Assembly: GCA_027919835.1 (NCBI GenBank)
Contig: JANVFP010000016.1
Location: 868,001-932,000, forward strand
Direction of reading: 5' to 3'
Length of the DNA: 64,000 bases
DNA from: Lentinula raphanica
Lineage: Eukaryota; Basidiomycota; Agaricomycetes; Agaricales; Omphalotaceae
The notes beneath the pieces are model-generated. The model did not search any database and was not told where the DNA came from. It was given only the letters and a program-made list of their open reading frames with translations. Shown piece after piece: positions 1-10,787 of the stretch. How positions within the stretch are numbered: position 1 is the first letter of the stretch; the number at the start of each line of letters is the position of its first letter. Both the position numbers and the translations under genes were made by a program.

Positions 1-204
1 CAAATTGGGGAACATTCGAGGTCTTGAGTCGAGACTTGCTCCAAACTTCTCAAAAACAGGCATCTGGTCCCAAACTCTCTTTTTTTCTCATACCTTCTAC
101 CTGCCTCCCATCTACTCTAATCTCCCAAAACTGATATCTTCAGAGTCCCGTGTATCGGGTTTTGTAGTCCAAAAAACAGAGGCCCTAAAATTATTTCTGC
201 TCTA

Positions 205-2628
205 ATGGCCCGTACCCATTCGAGGCCTTCTTCACCAGAACTCTCTGCCTCTTTATTGAAGAGGATTAAAATCTCTCATCCAACCTTGAATGACAAACCA
301 CCAGCAGACGAAATAACGGCCGCATTCGCTTCCGGCCTTCTCGAACCTTCCAATGTCGCCAAACTCCATAAATCCTATCTCGAAAGCGAGCCTTTTCGCT
401 ATACTAGAGTCCCCAAGCTTTTCCAGGACGATCTGTTGAAGAAGGTAAAGGACGAATGTTTGGGCGAGCTAAGCTTTACAGAGAAGGAGACCGACATATA
501 CAAGGTGCGAATAGTCGTCGACTGTCCGATTATACTTTTGCTCAATTCGATCTATGTACAGGTCAACCAAACTGGTGATCTAGCATCGTTGAATTATCTC
601 GATTCATCTCAGTTATCTCTGCTCCCGAACCTTCTCAAACTCCGCGACGCTCTCTACTCAACAAAGTTCAGGGCATTTCTACAGGCCGTTACTGGATGCG
701 GTCCTCTCTCTGGTATCAAGCAGGACATGTCAGTCAATTCATACACCAAAGGCTGCCATCTCCTCAACCACGACGATGTCATCGGTACCCGACGCGTCTC
801 GTACATCCTCTACATGCCGTTGCCAAACTATCAACTCTGGCAGAGGGACTGGGGAGGTGCCCTCGAGCTCTATCCGACCAAGCTCGGTCCAGAAGGCGTA
901 CCTGAACCGGAATGCGTGCCGTCAAAGAGCGTCCCTCCGAGTTGGAACCAGTTCATCTTTTTCGAAGTACAGCCCGGTCGCAGTTTCCACTCGGTTGAGG
1001 AAGTTGTCGTTGGAAGCGGTGGTGAGGATGGAAGAGAACGGTTGAGTATCAGCGGATGGTTCCATGCAGCCCAGGAGGGAGAGGAAGGCTATGTGAAGCC
1101 GGTGGATGAACCGGAATACAAGAGCTCTAGAGAGCAATTAGTGAGTCTCTCGGTCAAACTCATTCTCGAAACCTACTTAATTGTGCCCAGACGAATACTC
1201 AAACAGCCTTCAAATCGTATAACACTTCGCAATCGACAATCGACAAACCGCCATTACCTGACGCTCAACTTTCTGAGGAAGATCTCACTTTCCTCAGCGA
1301 GTTCATCAACCCGGTATATCTGCAACCGCGAACCATGCAATCACTCGCTTCTCGTTTCGTCGAGGAGTCTTCGTTGGAACTCCACTCTTTCCTAGCTAAT
1401 CATATCGCAGAAGCGCTCGAACCGCGTCTAAGAGAGCTCGATGTGCAGGACGGTCTAGGTCCTGAACGTAACGGCAAAGTTCCACCTCACTGTTCTGGTG
1501 TAGATGCAACGAACCCAGATGTTGTGAGTGTAGACGATGCCAATCCGTTCCATCTTACTACTCCCACCACTCCCCTCCCTCTGGGTGGTACACTCTCTGC
1601 AAACGGCCTTATACCACCCACCCCAACTATTGGACCTCTTCCCGCAGCATCGAAACTTCCAAGTGCCTGGACGCTCAAAGGACCGCCACACAAATGGCGC
1701 TACTGTACGCTCCTCCCTCCCTCTCCATCCGCACCCGCACTCTCCATCACACCCATCTCCGCTCATCCGAACCCGTCAGAAATTCTCCGCAAGCTCCAGG
1801 ATGAGCTGTTCTCCTCGCAGGCCTTCCGTGCGTGGTTGTCGATCGTTTCGCGATTGTTGCCTTTAAGGCATTTCGTGGAGGCGAGAAGGTTCCGGCCTGG
1901 TCTAGACTATACGCTGGCCACGAGTGAGGAGAGTGAGGCAAGATTGGATGTTGTTCTCGGGTTGACTCCGGAGGTTAAGGAGGAGGTCGATAATTCTAGA
2001 AGGGGAGAGCCTGTAGCGTCTGCTCCTAGAGGTTGGAGTGCAGCCGAATGGGGTGGATGGGAGGTTAGTTCCGATTTTTGACTTCTGCCAATCGTCTTTT
2101 CTGATCCTTCTACAACTCTAGTGTTACATGGCACCACACAACGAAGAAGATGACCCAGCAGTGTATCGTGCCGGGACTTACAAGAAATCTGACGTCCTCG
2201 CACACGGCAACAAGAAGACGACTGATACTAACGGAGCCAACGGTCAACTCGTCAACGGCACGAACGGCCATTCGGTCAACGGCCACACAGCAAACGGCGT
2301 CAACGGCGAGAATGGTAAAACGAACGGACACGCTGAAGTCAACGGAAACGGGAGACACTCTACTAGTCCCCTCGGAAGCCCGGCCGCGGCGAACGAGGAG
2401 GATGAGTCCATGGAAGTCGACGACGACGAAGAGGATAGCACGCTCTTGACTGTTCAACCAGGGTTCAATCGTCTTCTCCTTGTCCTTCGTGATGAACGAG
2501 TGATGAGATTCGTCAAGTATGTTTCTGCTGCCGCCGAGGGTTCGCGATGGGATGTTTGTGCTGAATTCGAGGTCGGGATGGTCCAGGAGGAAGGTGACGA
2601 TGACGACGCCGACGATGATGATCAATGA
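205..2628 (+). CDS. OFD1: Ofd1/Tpa1-type prolyl hydroxylase (2-oxoglutarate/Fe(II) oxygenase)
   Basis: Four exons (205-504, 562-1140, 1191-2063, 2122-2628) give about 752 residues. The N-terminal half reads as the 2OG-Fe(II) dioxygenase domain: a cupin-like stretch with the metal-binding NHDD segment, then WGGALELYP and a serine-histidine region before the distal histidine. The C-terminal half matches the degenerate second oxygenase domain of the Ofd1/Tpa1 family and includes the DPAVYR segment near its end. Family members hydroxylate a proline of ribosomal protein uS12; in fission yeast Ofd1 also controls the sterol-regulated factor Sre1N in an oxygen-dependent way. Its location is expected to be nuclear/cytosolic. 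A low-complexity Asn-Gly-rich insertion (about 2220-2350) interrupts the C-terminal domain and is unusual. The tail is very acidic. The family assignment is strong; the substrate is inferred from the family. Confidence 0.9.
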
Positions 2629-3362
2629 AAGTGAAATTGCATTTGGCGTGCACTGTCTCTTTTCTTATTACAAATCCGAATCTCTTGACCTCACCATAGT
2701 TACTTCACACCACACCACTACTTTGCTTGACAGTATCTGCTCTGTTATTGTGTGCGTACATATTCTTGTATTCTACTACATAGTTGCTTGCTTATATTCC
2801 CAAATACAACACACTATTTCGAAGATGCGATTGGCTTCAACTGCCAGAGTCGACGATACTGTTCGCTGTCCCGTGAATCATACATCGAGCGCGTTTCATG
2901 CTGTTCACTCACCCCCCATCAGTGGCATCTTCCCTTGTCTTCCTCATGATCATATCACACCATGCGGGCAACTGATATGTATGGGTTTTGAAATTTGAAG
3001 TCGCGATCCGCCACGTATCTCACCTCTGGACTCCCGAAGAATAGCGAAGACGATTCAAGATGCGTCGGTCATCTTGGAGAAGTTGCATGTGGATCCGATG
3101 GGACTGGACTAAACATATCTTCGCAACCTGCAGGTTCGTGTGTCGTGAGTCGTTGCTACATATACACAGCCTTTCCAAGATTACTACCACACGAAGGATC
3201 ATTTAAAGCGAAACAAAATGTTACGTCTCCCCAGAAACTGCTGGCCAGTATTTCCCTCGTCGTTCGAAGTACTCTTAGCTCTCGCTGAAGTCTACTACCT
3301 GCGAATCTCCCGCAATCCTCAACACCAAAACGAGCTCTCCCTCTTATTCTCTCAATCGGAAC
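2629..3362. other. Intergenic, no gene seen
   Basis: AT-rich stretch after the hydroxylase. It should hold the 3' UTR and the promoter of the next small secreted gene. The last 150 bases resemble the corresponding upstream region of the paralogue at 4410 (shared pieces around 3230-3290 and 4265-4335), so the promoter was duplicated along with the gene. Confidence 0.5.
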
Positions 3363-3886
3363 ATGTTGATATTCCGCGCCACTTATCTTATTCCGCTTCT
3401 TCACTCCCTAGTGCTCGCGGCACCCCCACAGGCTGATGTGAGTTGTTCTTCTGATTCGTCGTATTTCAATATGCACGAATTTGCGAGCTCTCTACTCACT
3501 TATCTGTGTAGGGCATCGATACTACGTCTTTGGCCCATCAAAGCCCCCACCCGGGCGACGGACATAAACATCAGTTGCCTTATTTCGAAGTCTGGTTCAA
3601 TCCCGCACAGACCGCACCTCCGGAGGGCAAAGCTGTGCGCCTTGGGAGCATACCTCGCGAAGCGAGAGAGGCCGTGTGGAGCACAATAGAATCTCATGGG
3701 CTGGCGGAGAACTTCGAAGGGACAATCAAGTATCTGGACCCGTACATTGAGCCCAGTCCCGAGAAAAGAGAGTTCACCTTCCGTGTAAAGAGTGTGTTTG
3801 ATGATCAAAGCGAGGATAAGTTCAGTGTGGTTCGCATGTTTGTAGCCAAACTCCCTGGGCTCCCTGGGCGGCGGGCCTCAGCTTGA
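3363..3886 (+). CDS. Small secreted protein, single-domain member of a tandem pair
   Basis: Two exons (3363-3437 and 3512-3886) encode about 149 residues. The N-terminus is a clear signal peptide (MLIFRATYLIPLLHSLVLAA, cleavage probably near AAP). The mature part has one compact domain with the pattern AV-x-helix, YLDPYIEP, then FTFRVKSVFDD and VAKLPG, which recurs twice in the neighbour at 4410-5241. No cysteine-rich pattern and no known catalytic motif are visible. The YLD-x(n)-FxFRV-x-VF layout hints at a small alpha+beta fold such as a cystatin-like one, but that is a guess. It is probably exported to the medium or wall; the role is unknown. The start is the first ATG preceding the signal peptide and the intron has standard gtgagt..tag ends. 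Confidence 0.72.
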
Positions 3887-4409
3887 GTAGACTATGCTTC
3901 GAGATCCACAGCTCATCGGAGCTGTTCAACTTCGACTTGTAGGTTGTACATACTTGTAGTGCTACATAGTCGACTGGACGGTTGAATCGATTTGTACAAA
4001 GTTATCCTTCCCATCATCATCATGCCGCTGACCTCAAGGCTTCTTCATACTGTCAAGAGTTCTTTTTCTGCGTCGGACAGAAGTTGATGCTATCATCTAT
4101 GGATCCAACTGGATCCGGTCAAACTCTCACAGCCTCGCCAAGATCGTAACATATCAAGTATCATCGTCAAGCATAGCCTCAGCCAGCTGATTGTTTGGTC
4201 AATGATTACCAAGCTACATAAAGCACAACTTGGCAAGGTAGCATCGTCTACCTAGTACCCCGAAGCTGCTGGTCAGTTTTCTCATCGTTTTGAATTTTGA
4301 AAGCGCTTTTGGCACTTGCCAACTCTCTTGGAAGTCTACTTGGGTTCATTCTCTTGCTATCTTGAACCCCAACTTTTCGAACCTCGCTCCGGTCTCTCTC
4401 AATCGAAGC
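3887..4409. other. Intergenic between paired secreted-protein genes
   Basis: No coding signal. It holds the 3' UTR of the first gene and the promoter of the second. Part of the latter (from about 4260) is similar to the region upstream of 3363. Confidence 0.45.
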
Positions 4410-5241
4410 ATGGTGCTCCGCGCTATTTTCTTCGTTCTGTTTTTTCACTCCCTACTACGAGCAGCGTTCGAAGCGCCATCAGGCGCTTGTAATGTGAGTT
4501 GCCCTCAGCCTGTTCATCATCTTCCAAGCTTTTCAAATTCTGCACGTTCACAATTCGCCTACTTACCTATTTGCTCAGGTCGCTCAAGCCGCTAGCTCTA
4601 GCTCTCAGGCTGCTACTGAGTCTGTTGGTACTAGAGGCTCACACGTGGCAGAAGCTGCCATTCCGGGTTCTCACCACAACGCAGCACAAAGCTTGCCAGG
4701 TCGTGTAGTCTGGTTCCCTACTAGGACTGGAGGAGAACCTAAAAGACCTCCTATGCCCCCCACTTTCGAACCTTATGTGCCACCGGAGGTGGATACCGCC
4801 GTCCGGAACATGCTAGCACACCAATTTGGGATGCGTGTTAACGAGAGGATCCATTATCTGAACGACTACAGGTCCAGCGGACAAAGAGTCACCTTCAGCA
4901 CACTCTGGGGAGAATTCCGAAACATCGATCCCATAACGCGCACGTTCGTTGCACTACAAGTACCCTCACATTGCGATGTCTGGTTCGCTAGACAAGCCAC
5001 ACTTCCCGATCCACCCACTGTTGATCCTCCCGTGTCAGCAGAATTCCTGAACTTGAAGGCAGCCGTGCAGCGCACGCTGGTAGTCGAATTCGGGGCGCAT
5101 CCCGCCAAGGTCGATTATCTGGACTATTCTTTGCCAGCCGCGTCGAAGTCTAGTAGGGATGGGACATTCGTTTTTAGAGTGAACGCGGTATTTCAGGACC
5201 GGAATGAGACGCGGTTGTTGAAAGCGAATCTTCCTCCGTAG
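4410..5241 (+). CDS. Small secreted protein with two copies of the same domain
   Basis: Two exons (4410-4493, 4579-5241) encode about 248 residues. A hydrophobic signal peptide (MVLRAIFFVLFFHSLLRAA) is followed by a Ser/Ala-rich linker and two repeats. The first runs from PEVDTAVRNMLAHQFG through YLNDY and VTFSTLWGEF to VALQVP; the second runs from EFLNLKAAVQRTLVVEFG through DYLDYS and FVFRVNAVFQD to KANLPP. Each corresponds to the single domain of the gene just upstream, so the pair arose by tandem gene duplication plus an internal domain duplication or loss. Few cysteines are present (one in each of the signal/linker and inter-domain regions). The function is unknown; a secreted effector- or inhibitor-like role is possible but untested. 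Confidence 0.72.
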
Positions 5242-5853
5242 TATGTAAACTGGTACTTGGTGCCACTGGTCGGATGATGAAGGAACACGAGTCGTGCACT
5301 TGCTATAGTATGTGATCCCACAATTCCATGAATGCGAGCATAACTCCAGAGCTCATACCCCATTTAATCAGGTTCACCAATGCATATTGAAGGCTCTTCC
5401 GAATTGGTGCCAGTATACAGAGTGAATGAGATATGGCTATCGTAGGCACTACTCAGCTAATCTCATCTTGTGCCATGTGCTGTACCAACTTTCGACTTAT
5501 TTCCGACCCTCTTCTTTCTTTGATGAGTTGCGGGACGCTGATTTACATTCAAGCGAATATACAAGAAGCTGGTGACGGATTATTGCGAGTTTAAGTCGCA
5601 AGTCAAGGCCATCCCAGATGTCATTATACGAGAATGCCAAAATTTCCAAATCGGACCTGACCAAGCGGGTTTAGTTTTGCGCTGACTAAGGAATACGCGA
5701 TTTGCACTCATACTTGCACTCATCACACCTCATACTCACGTATTAGCAATTTTTTCACTAGATTAGCTGCTCAAGCAATGTGTAACTTGCCTCATAAGCC
5801 TCGGATTATTTCTTGTCACTCTTTCATCGATCCAGATATCCAGACTCTCTGCC
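5242..5853. other. Intergenic, promoter of PAPS reductase
   Basis: No coding signal on either strand. The 3' half is the presumed promoter of the PAPS reductase gene. The start codon context gccATGg is good. Confidence 0.45.
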
Positions 5854-6770
5854 ATGGCTGTATCTGTCAAGACTATATCGAAGCCCCTCCAACTTCCTCT
5901 TACCCCTGAAGTTCTAGATATCATCAACGCCTATCTATCACAACTTCAGCCGGAACAGATACTTGAATGGGCCATCGAGTATCTCCCTAATCTTTACCAG
6001 ACCACGGCATTTGGTTTGACAGGGCTCGTGGCCCTCGATATGCTCTCGAAATTGACTCCCTCTCCACCACCATTAATATTCATCGACACACTCTATCATT
6101 TCAAGGAGACCTACGAGCTTGTGGAGGAGGTGAAAGCGAAATACGTCACCCCTTTACACGTATACAAACCTGCAGGATGCGATACTGTCGCAGACTTCGA
6201 AGCCAAGTATGGTGAAAAATTGTGGGAACGAGACGAAGACACCTACGACTTTGTCGTCAAGGTAGGTTCGATGACTCACTCTTTAGGAATGAATTTTGAG
6301 CCCCCTTTTGTAGGTAGAGCCCGCCAGAAGGGCTTACGCTGAACTAGGCGTCCAGGCTGTGATCACAGGCCGTAGAGCTTCGCAAGGTGGTGATCGCGCT
6401 TCTCTGAAGCCTTTAGAGGTCGATTCGACAGGATTGTTGAAGCTGAATCCGTTGTTCGAGTGGACCTACCCCATAGTCGAATGGTATATCACTGACAACG
6501 AAGTTCCCTGTAACAAGCTTCTGTCCCAGGGCTATCGTAGCGTCGGTGACTGGCATAGCACAGTCAAAGTGGGCGAGGGACAGGATGAACGAGCTGGTAG
6601 ATGGGCTGGCAGGGAAAAGACCGAATGCGGTCTGCATAAAGACTATTTCACGATGAAGAAGCAAGCCATGAGAGCATCAGCCGTAAGTCTTCATGCGCCT
6701 CTTTCTGAATGGCTTTACCATTACATGAATTTCCTCTATTTTCCAGGAACAAGATCATCTTCCGCGGTAG
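5854..6770 (+). CDS. MET16: Phosphoadenylyl-sulfate (PAPS) reductase
   Basis: Three exons (5854-6261, 6314-6682, 6747-6770) give 266 residues, normal for the family. The enzyme reduces PAPS to sulfite with thioredoxin in cytosolic assimilatory sulfate reduction, feeding cysteine and methionine synthesis. Seen in the sequence: the N-terminal ATP-pyrophosphatase-like fold (TTAFGLTGLVALDML, then IDTLYHF), the ITGRRASQGG loop, the WYITDNEVPCNKL segment, and the signature KTECGLH near the C-terminus with its catalytic cysteine. The last exon is only 24 nt (EQDHLPR and stop). Without it the frame would read on into intron sequence, so the acceptor at 6746 decides the C-terminus. It has no operon-like partner; neighbours are unrelated. 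Confidence 0.93.
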
Positions 6771-7226
6771 GATAATAGACACTAGAAACAAACATCAACC
6801 AAATCTTTATCTCTTGGTCAGTGATCTATCACCAAAACTTGAAACAAAGAAAGCAAACGCTGATGACGGTATCATAGCTTTGCTTCAATGTAATCATTCC
6901 CCGTAGTTTGAGTAGAATGAATCGAATTTCGGGTTATCATTATGATCTTGTCATGAGGCTTGTGGTTTGAGCTGCGAAATTGTGACTAGTTTAGTACATT
7001 GATGATTGCATTGATTCGACCATGCACAATATAAGGCAGACCATGTGGTGAGCGTTGACATGCAACTTGCAGATAACAGTGATAGGCCTGGCAAAACTTT
7101 TGCAATAGCTGCAGACTTCTTCATCATTCTCCTAAAGCGGACTTTCAGTTTTCTTGACTCCGCTTGGAAGCGGGCGTTTTAAAACGCTAGCATCTGGAGT
7201 TTTGTGATGTTGTCCTCAATTCTTCC
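6771..7226. other. Intergenic, no gene seen
   Basis: Non-coding on both strands as far as can be seen. It contains the 3' UTR of PAPS reductase and the promoter of the RNase III gene. Confidence 0.45.
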
Positions 7227-8496
7227 ATGGCCGCTGTTCGGTGAGTGCATATCCTGTTCGTGTGTGGACCAATACTGAACCGAGTTCCATCAAGACCGCC
7301 AGTAGTGTTGGAACCGACCGAACAACTACCACCTCTGCCCACTTTCAAATCGGAGAGGATTAGAATACAGGTGTTCACCCATCGTTCATTCCACGCGCGG
7401 CCTACCCATCTCTTCGACGACCCCCCTGATGATCCGGCCCCCGACAACGAGAAGTAATACCACACCTTCTTCCATCTCGGAATGAGCTGACTCTGTCTTT
7501 CTGATCATGAAGGCTGGAGCACTTGGGAGATTCGGTGCTCTCGCTCGTGGTGACGAACTTGTTGAACGAGATGTTTCCGAACGTTCGCGTTGGCCCATCC
7601 ACGGTGAATATCTTCTTTCTCTCATGCGTCCGTGAGGAACTCAAAGACGGTTCAAAGAAAATGCGAGCGCTGGTCGTGAATAACGCCACACTTGCTAATA
7701 TGTATGAACAAAGCCTCTATTTCCGTTCTCATATGATATGCTGAAGCTTCTATACTATTCAGTGCAGTGAGATACAACTTAATGAACGACCTCAGGGTTC
7801 ACCACGCTCAGGCAGTGGCGTTGAAAGCTTCTCCTAACGTTCAAGGTGGGTATCATTCCACCTATCTGGAAATCACTCAGACTAACGTTCACCGACTCCT
7901 ACTTCATTCAATACATAGCGGATTTGTTCGAGGTAAGGCATAATATCATTCGTTAAGAAGCGAACTAATCCGTGCTCGCTACTAAGTCATATGTCGGAGG
8001 GCTTTTCCAAGATCGTGGACTCGATGTTGTTCAAAACTGGCTCAAGGAACTCTTTCGTCCATATGCCATGTCCGCTTATCGCATTATACGTACTCAACAT
8101 GGATTACCCCCAGAATCCCCACCGCCTTCCCCAAGTCCTCGCCCTCCTTCCGACGATGAACCTTACCTTGTTCGCTCCCCGTTTGGTTATGTCAACCGGG
8201 ACATGACAATGACAACCGTAGGGCATCTCGCACTGTTCAATCAGCATATCCAGAAGTCCAACCAGCCCGTGGAATGGATTTATTCCTCCTCGAGTCCGGA
8301 TGTTGATCCGTCTGCGCAAGGTGACATTCAGCTGCTTAGCTCGGAGATGATGAGAGGGATGAAGGCAACAACAATTTGGTCCGTTAAGGTCATGGTTAAC
8401 GGCAAGTGTTTGGGACAAGGGAAGGGCGGGACCAAGAAATTGGCCAGGAACGAAGCGGCTAAGCTGGGGTTGGAGAATTTGGGAATACATGTTTAG
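7227..8496 (+). CDS. Ribonuclease III with double-stranded RNA-binding domain
   Basis: Seven exons (7227-7240, 7295-7453, 7513-7603, 7658-7701, 7763-7845, 7919-7932, 7987-8496) give 304 residues. The RNase III domain begins at FTHRS and contains the signature NEKLEHLGDSVL and, later, ADLFESYVGGLFQD. The four acidic residues that bind Mg2+ in active enzymes (Glu and Asp of the signature; Asp and Glu of ADLFE) are all present, so this should be a working nuclease rather than the inactive mitochondrial ribosomal protein mL44, which shares the domain order. The C-terminal domain (VEWIYSSS, then WSVKVMVNGKCLGQG and KKLARNEAAKLGLENL) is a dsRBD with the KKxAxNxAA helix. Likely roles are rRNA/snRNA processing or small-RNA biology. 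Two 14-nt exons make the gene easy to mis-predict. The first exon and the acceptor at 7294 are the least certain parts. Confidence 0.85.
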
Positions 8497-9432
8497 TGAG
8501 TCGGAATCTCTACCAAACCGAGGTTCAGTGCTTTGGGCGATCACCCAGGAACTGGGCAATTCATCGATGTATCTATACATTTGCCCGCTGGTGGCTATTG
8601 AACCTGGGGTCTCTGCTTTTGGAAAAATCCTTCGGGAAGAGATTGACATACATTTCCCTGCCTAATCTTTTTTGTTTCTGCCTGCCAAACGTTGCCATAT
8701 GTTGACTCCTCTCTATCCAAGAGTCCAGATCTATATTTCAAGCCTGCCATCGGTTTTCGAGGTTCCCGCTTCCCGCCTTGGTCACCATACAGCACGGGAA
8801 GGGGTTCCGGAGACTACGACGGCAGCGGCTCAGGTGATATGAACAATTCTCAGCATGATTTCTTCACACTTAGGCAGGGAGCTTTTCTGCGAGGTACATT
8901 ATCCATGTGCCTCCTGGGACGAGCTGTCTGCTTCAGTATGAAAGGATTGTGGAGAGGAAATGGTCGGATTCTACTAAGCCGATTTCATTGGATGGACAAA
9001 CAAATTCTTTTCTCATCGGCACCGAGGTTAGTGGGGTAGAATGGACAGTTGAAAAGCTGAAGTTGTATGTTCTGTATATCTATTTGCCGTCTTGTAAATG
9101 CTAGTATATACTGTGCCATTGTCTGCGGTGAGCCAGCAGCGAACTCTACTGTCTCCGGCCCACATGAGCCCACATGTTCATAGCTTAGGCATCAAATCGT
9201 TGAACTGCGTTGTTGAACGTAAAGAACCTCGTACGATCCAGTCTCAAACCCTGAGCATGTCATGTTGAAGAGTCTAGACGTTGTCTAGAAAATCCGTGAT
9301 TTCTATATGAAGCAGATACAAGCAGAGTGAAGTACAAGATGCGAGTGTGGTAGGTAGATATGAGTATGGACACGGAGAGCGCACGAGCAATTCAGTTTGC
9401 TTGGGTATCTACAGAGAAAAGAGAAGAATAAT
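8497..9432. other. Intergenic between convergent genes, no gene seen
   Basis: About 0.9 kb between the RNase III gene (+) and cytochrome b5 (-). Short open frames exist (for example 8692-9039, +) but show no family resemblance, no usable start context and no splice-linked partner. It is probably two 3' UTRs and spacer. Confidence 0.45.
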
Positions 9433-10098
9433 TTATGCTCCAGAGTAGTATCTCCATGCGAAGTATGCTCCCATAAGGCTGAGGGGGATAAAGTACATCA
9501 AGCTAAGAGTTGAGACGAACATAAGTGCCTAAGTCTGGACCCAGGTAATATCGACGACTCACTTGGATCCGTGTTCAATAGCCTTCTGTGCTGATGTTGG
9601 TGCAGTGGATAGCTTCTTAAGGTCCATTCCCTGTCGAATGTTAGATGCAACCGGGGTAAAGGAATGAATAACAACCTACGCTGTTCTTGTCGAACGTGCC
9701 AATCATCATTTCAGGTAGAAGAGCGCGAGCTTCGTCAGAGTGTCCAACGTCCTCGAACGCTTCAGTCGCATCCTTTCCTGAACATAGTAGCACATTTGAG
9801 TTAGGGATGAACACCGAGTGACAATGTTGTACGCACCAGCCTCGGCCAAGATAACTTCGTCTCCTCCAGGATGCTAGCAAACACAAAAACGGGGTAGGTC
9901 AAGATATTTATTTTGTTCAAGCTAGCTTAGCAGTACCTCGTCAATGAATTTCGTGCAGTTGTAGACTGACAAAGTAGTGAGCTTTGGACAAACAGAATGA
10001 ATGTGATTGGTCCGCGTACCTTTACCGTCAATAAGCAACCAAATGCTACTTTTGGTGTTGTTGGCTTTGAGCTCCTCGAGAGTGACGACTTTGGACAT
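9433..10098 (-). CDS. CYB5: Cytochrome b5, tail-anchored
   Basis: Six exons on the minus strand (10020-10098, 9937-9965, 9837-9873, 9680-9777, 9563-9630, 9433-9502) give 126 residues. The haem-binding domain shows the HPGG motif (FIDEHPGGDEVIL) and the second axial histidine in EDVGHSDEAR, followed by MIGTFDKNS. The last exon encodes a hydrophobic C-terminal segment (LMYFIPLSLMGAYFAW) and a short basic/polar tail, so the protein should be a tail-anchored ER membrane protein. It passes electrons to desaturases, sterol C-5 desaturase and some P450s. The codon AAG-TGA at about 9561-9565 looks like a stop, but it is a gtgagt donor; reading through it loses the membrane anchor. Confidence 0.9.
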
Positions 10099-10787
10099 CT
10101 CTAATGACTTCGAAGTAGAGGCTATAGGAGAAGAGAGGAGATTTGGACGAGTGAAGGTTGGAGAGCAAAGAAGATATCTGAACTCGGCTGACCTTTTATT
10201 TCCAAAAAGTTTCCCACCGGGCCACCGAGGTCCGCAAGCATCGCACTTCATTTGCCCAGTTCGCGCTTGATCGCAATTCACCTCAAAACTTTTCTGGCTA
10301 ACCAAGGTAAAACGACGATTTGCACTGTATATTCTCTGTATCATAATTCTGCATGTACGACTACTGATAGCATGTATACATATTTGCTCGATTTAGTACT
10401 CGAATAGCCATCGAATCACCCAAGAAAAACAGGCTGGCGATTCAAGCGTGGATCAAACATTTTCCATCTTCCACATCGCAAGTAGAGGTAACGAAGGCAC
10501 TGTAGGCCGTGTTCCTAGGCATGAGCAAGTGGTGTAGCTTCAAACGAGTCTTGAGAGGCGCAATTGAGACAAATGAGTTGATTGCAACGAGGACGGAAAG
10601 GAAAAAACGCGTTCACAACAACAGCAGGACTTTTTAAACGGTTCAAGATTTCCCACATACCACGTGCGCTGGTGCCGCACTCGGCAAGCGGGAGGGTGAG
10701 AACTTTCTTTTGCTGACGTCCAATCCACAGCACTATTTGGTATCTCCCGTCAACATCGTCCTTCTTTTTCATCTCCCATCTCGTGTC
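10099..10787. promoter_or_regulatory. Divergent promoter region, CYB5 / FG nucleoporin
   Basis: About 0.7 kb separating the divergent starts of cytochrome b5 (-) and the membrane FG nucleoporin (+). No coding signal. Specific factor sites cannot be assigned by eye. Confidence 0.45.

Noticed and set aside
2110..2625. Minus-strand open frame opposite the hydroxylase C-terminus
   Set aside because: It is a shadow of the Asn-Gly and Asp-rich sense codons, with no independent support.
7227..8496. Mitochondrial ribosomal protein mL44 instead of RNase III
   Set aside because: mL44 has lost the catalytic acids, whereas all four expected acidic residues are present here.
8692..9039. Open frame between RNase III and cytochrome b5
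   Set aside because: No family resemblance, no splice-linked continuation, and a composition like the surrounding spacer.
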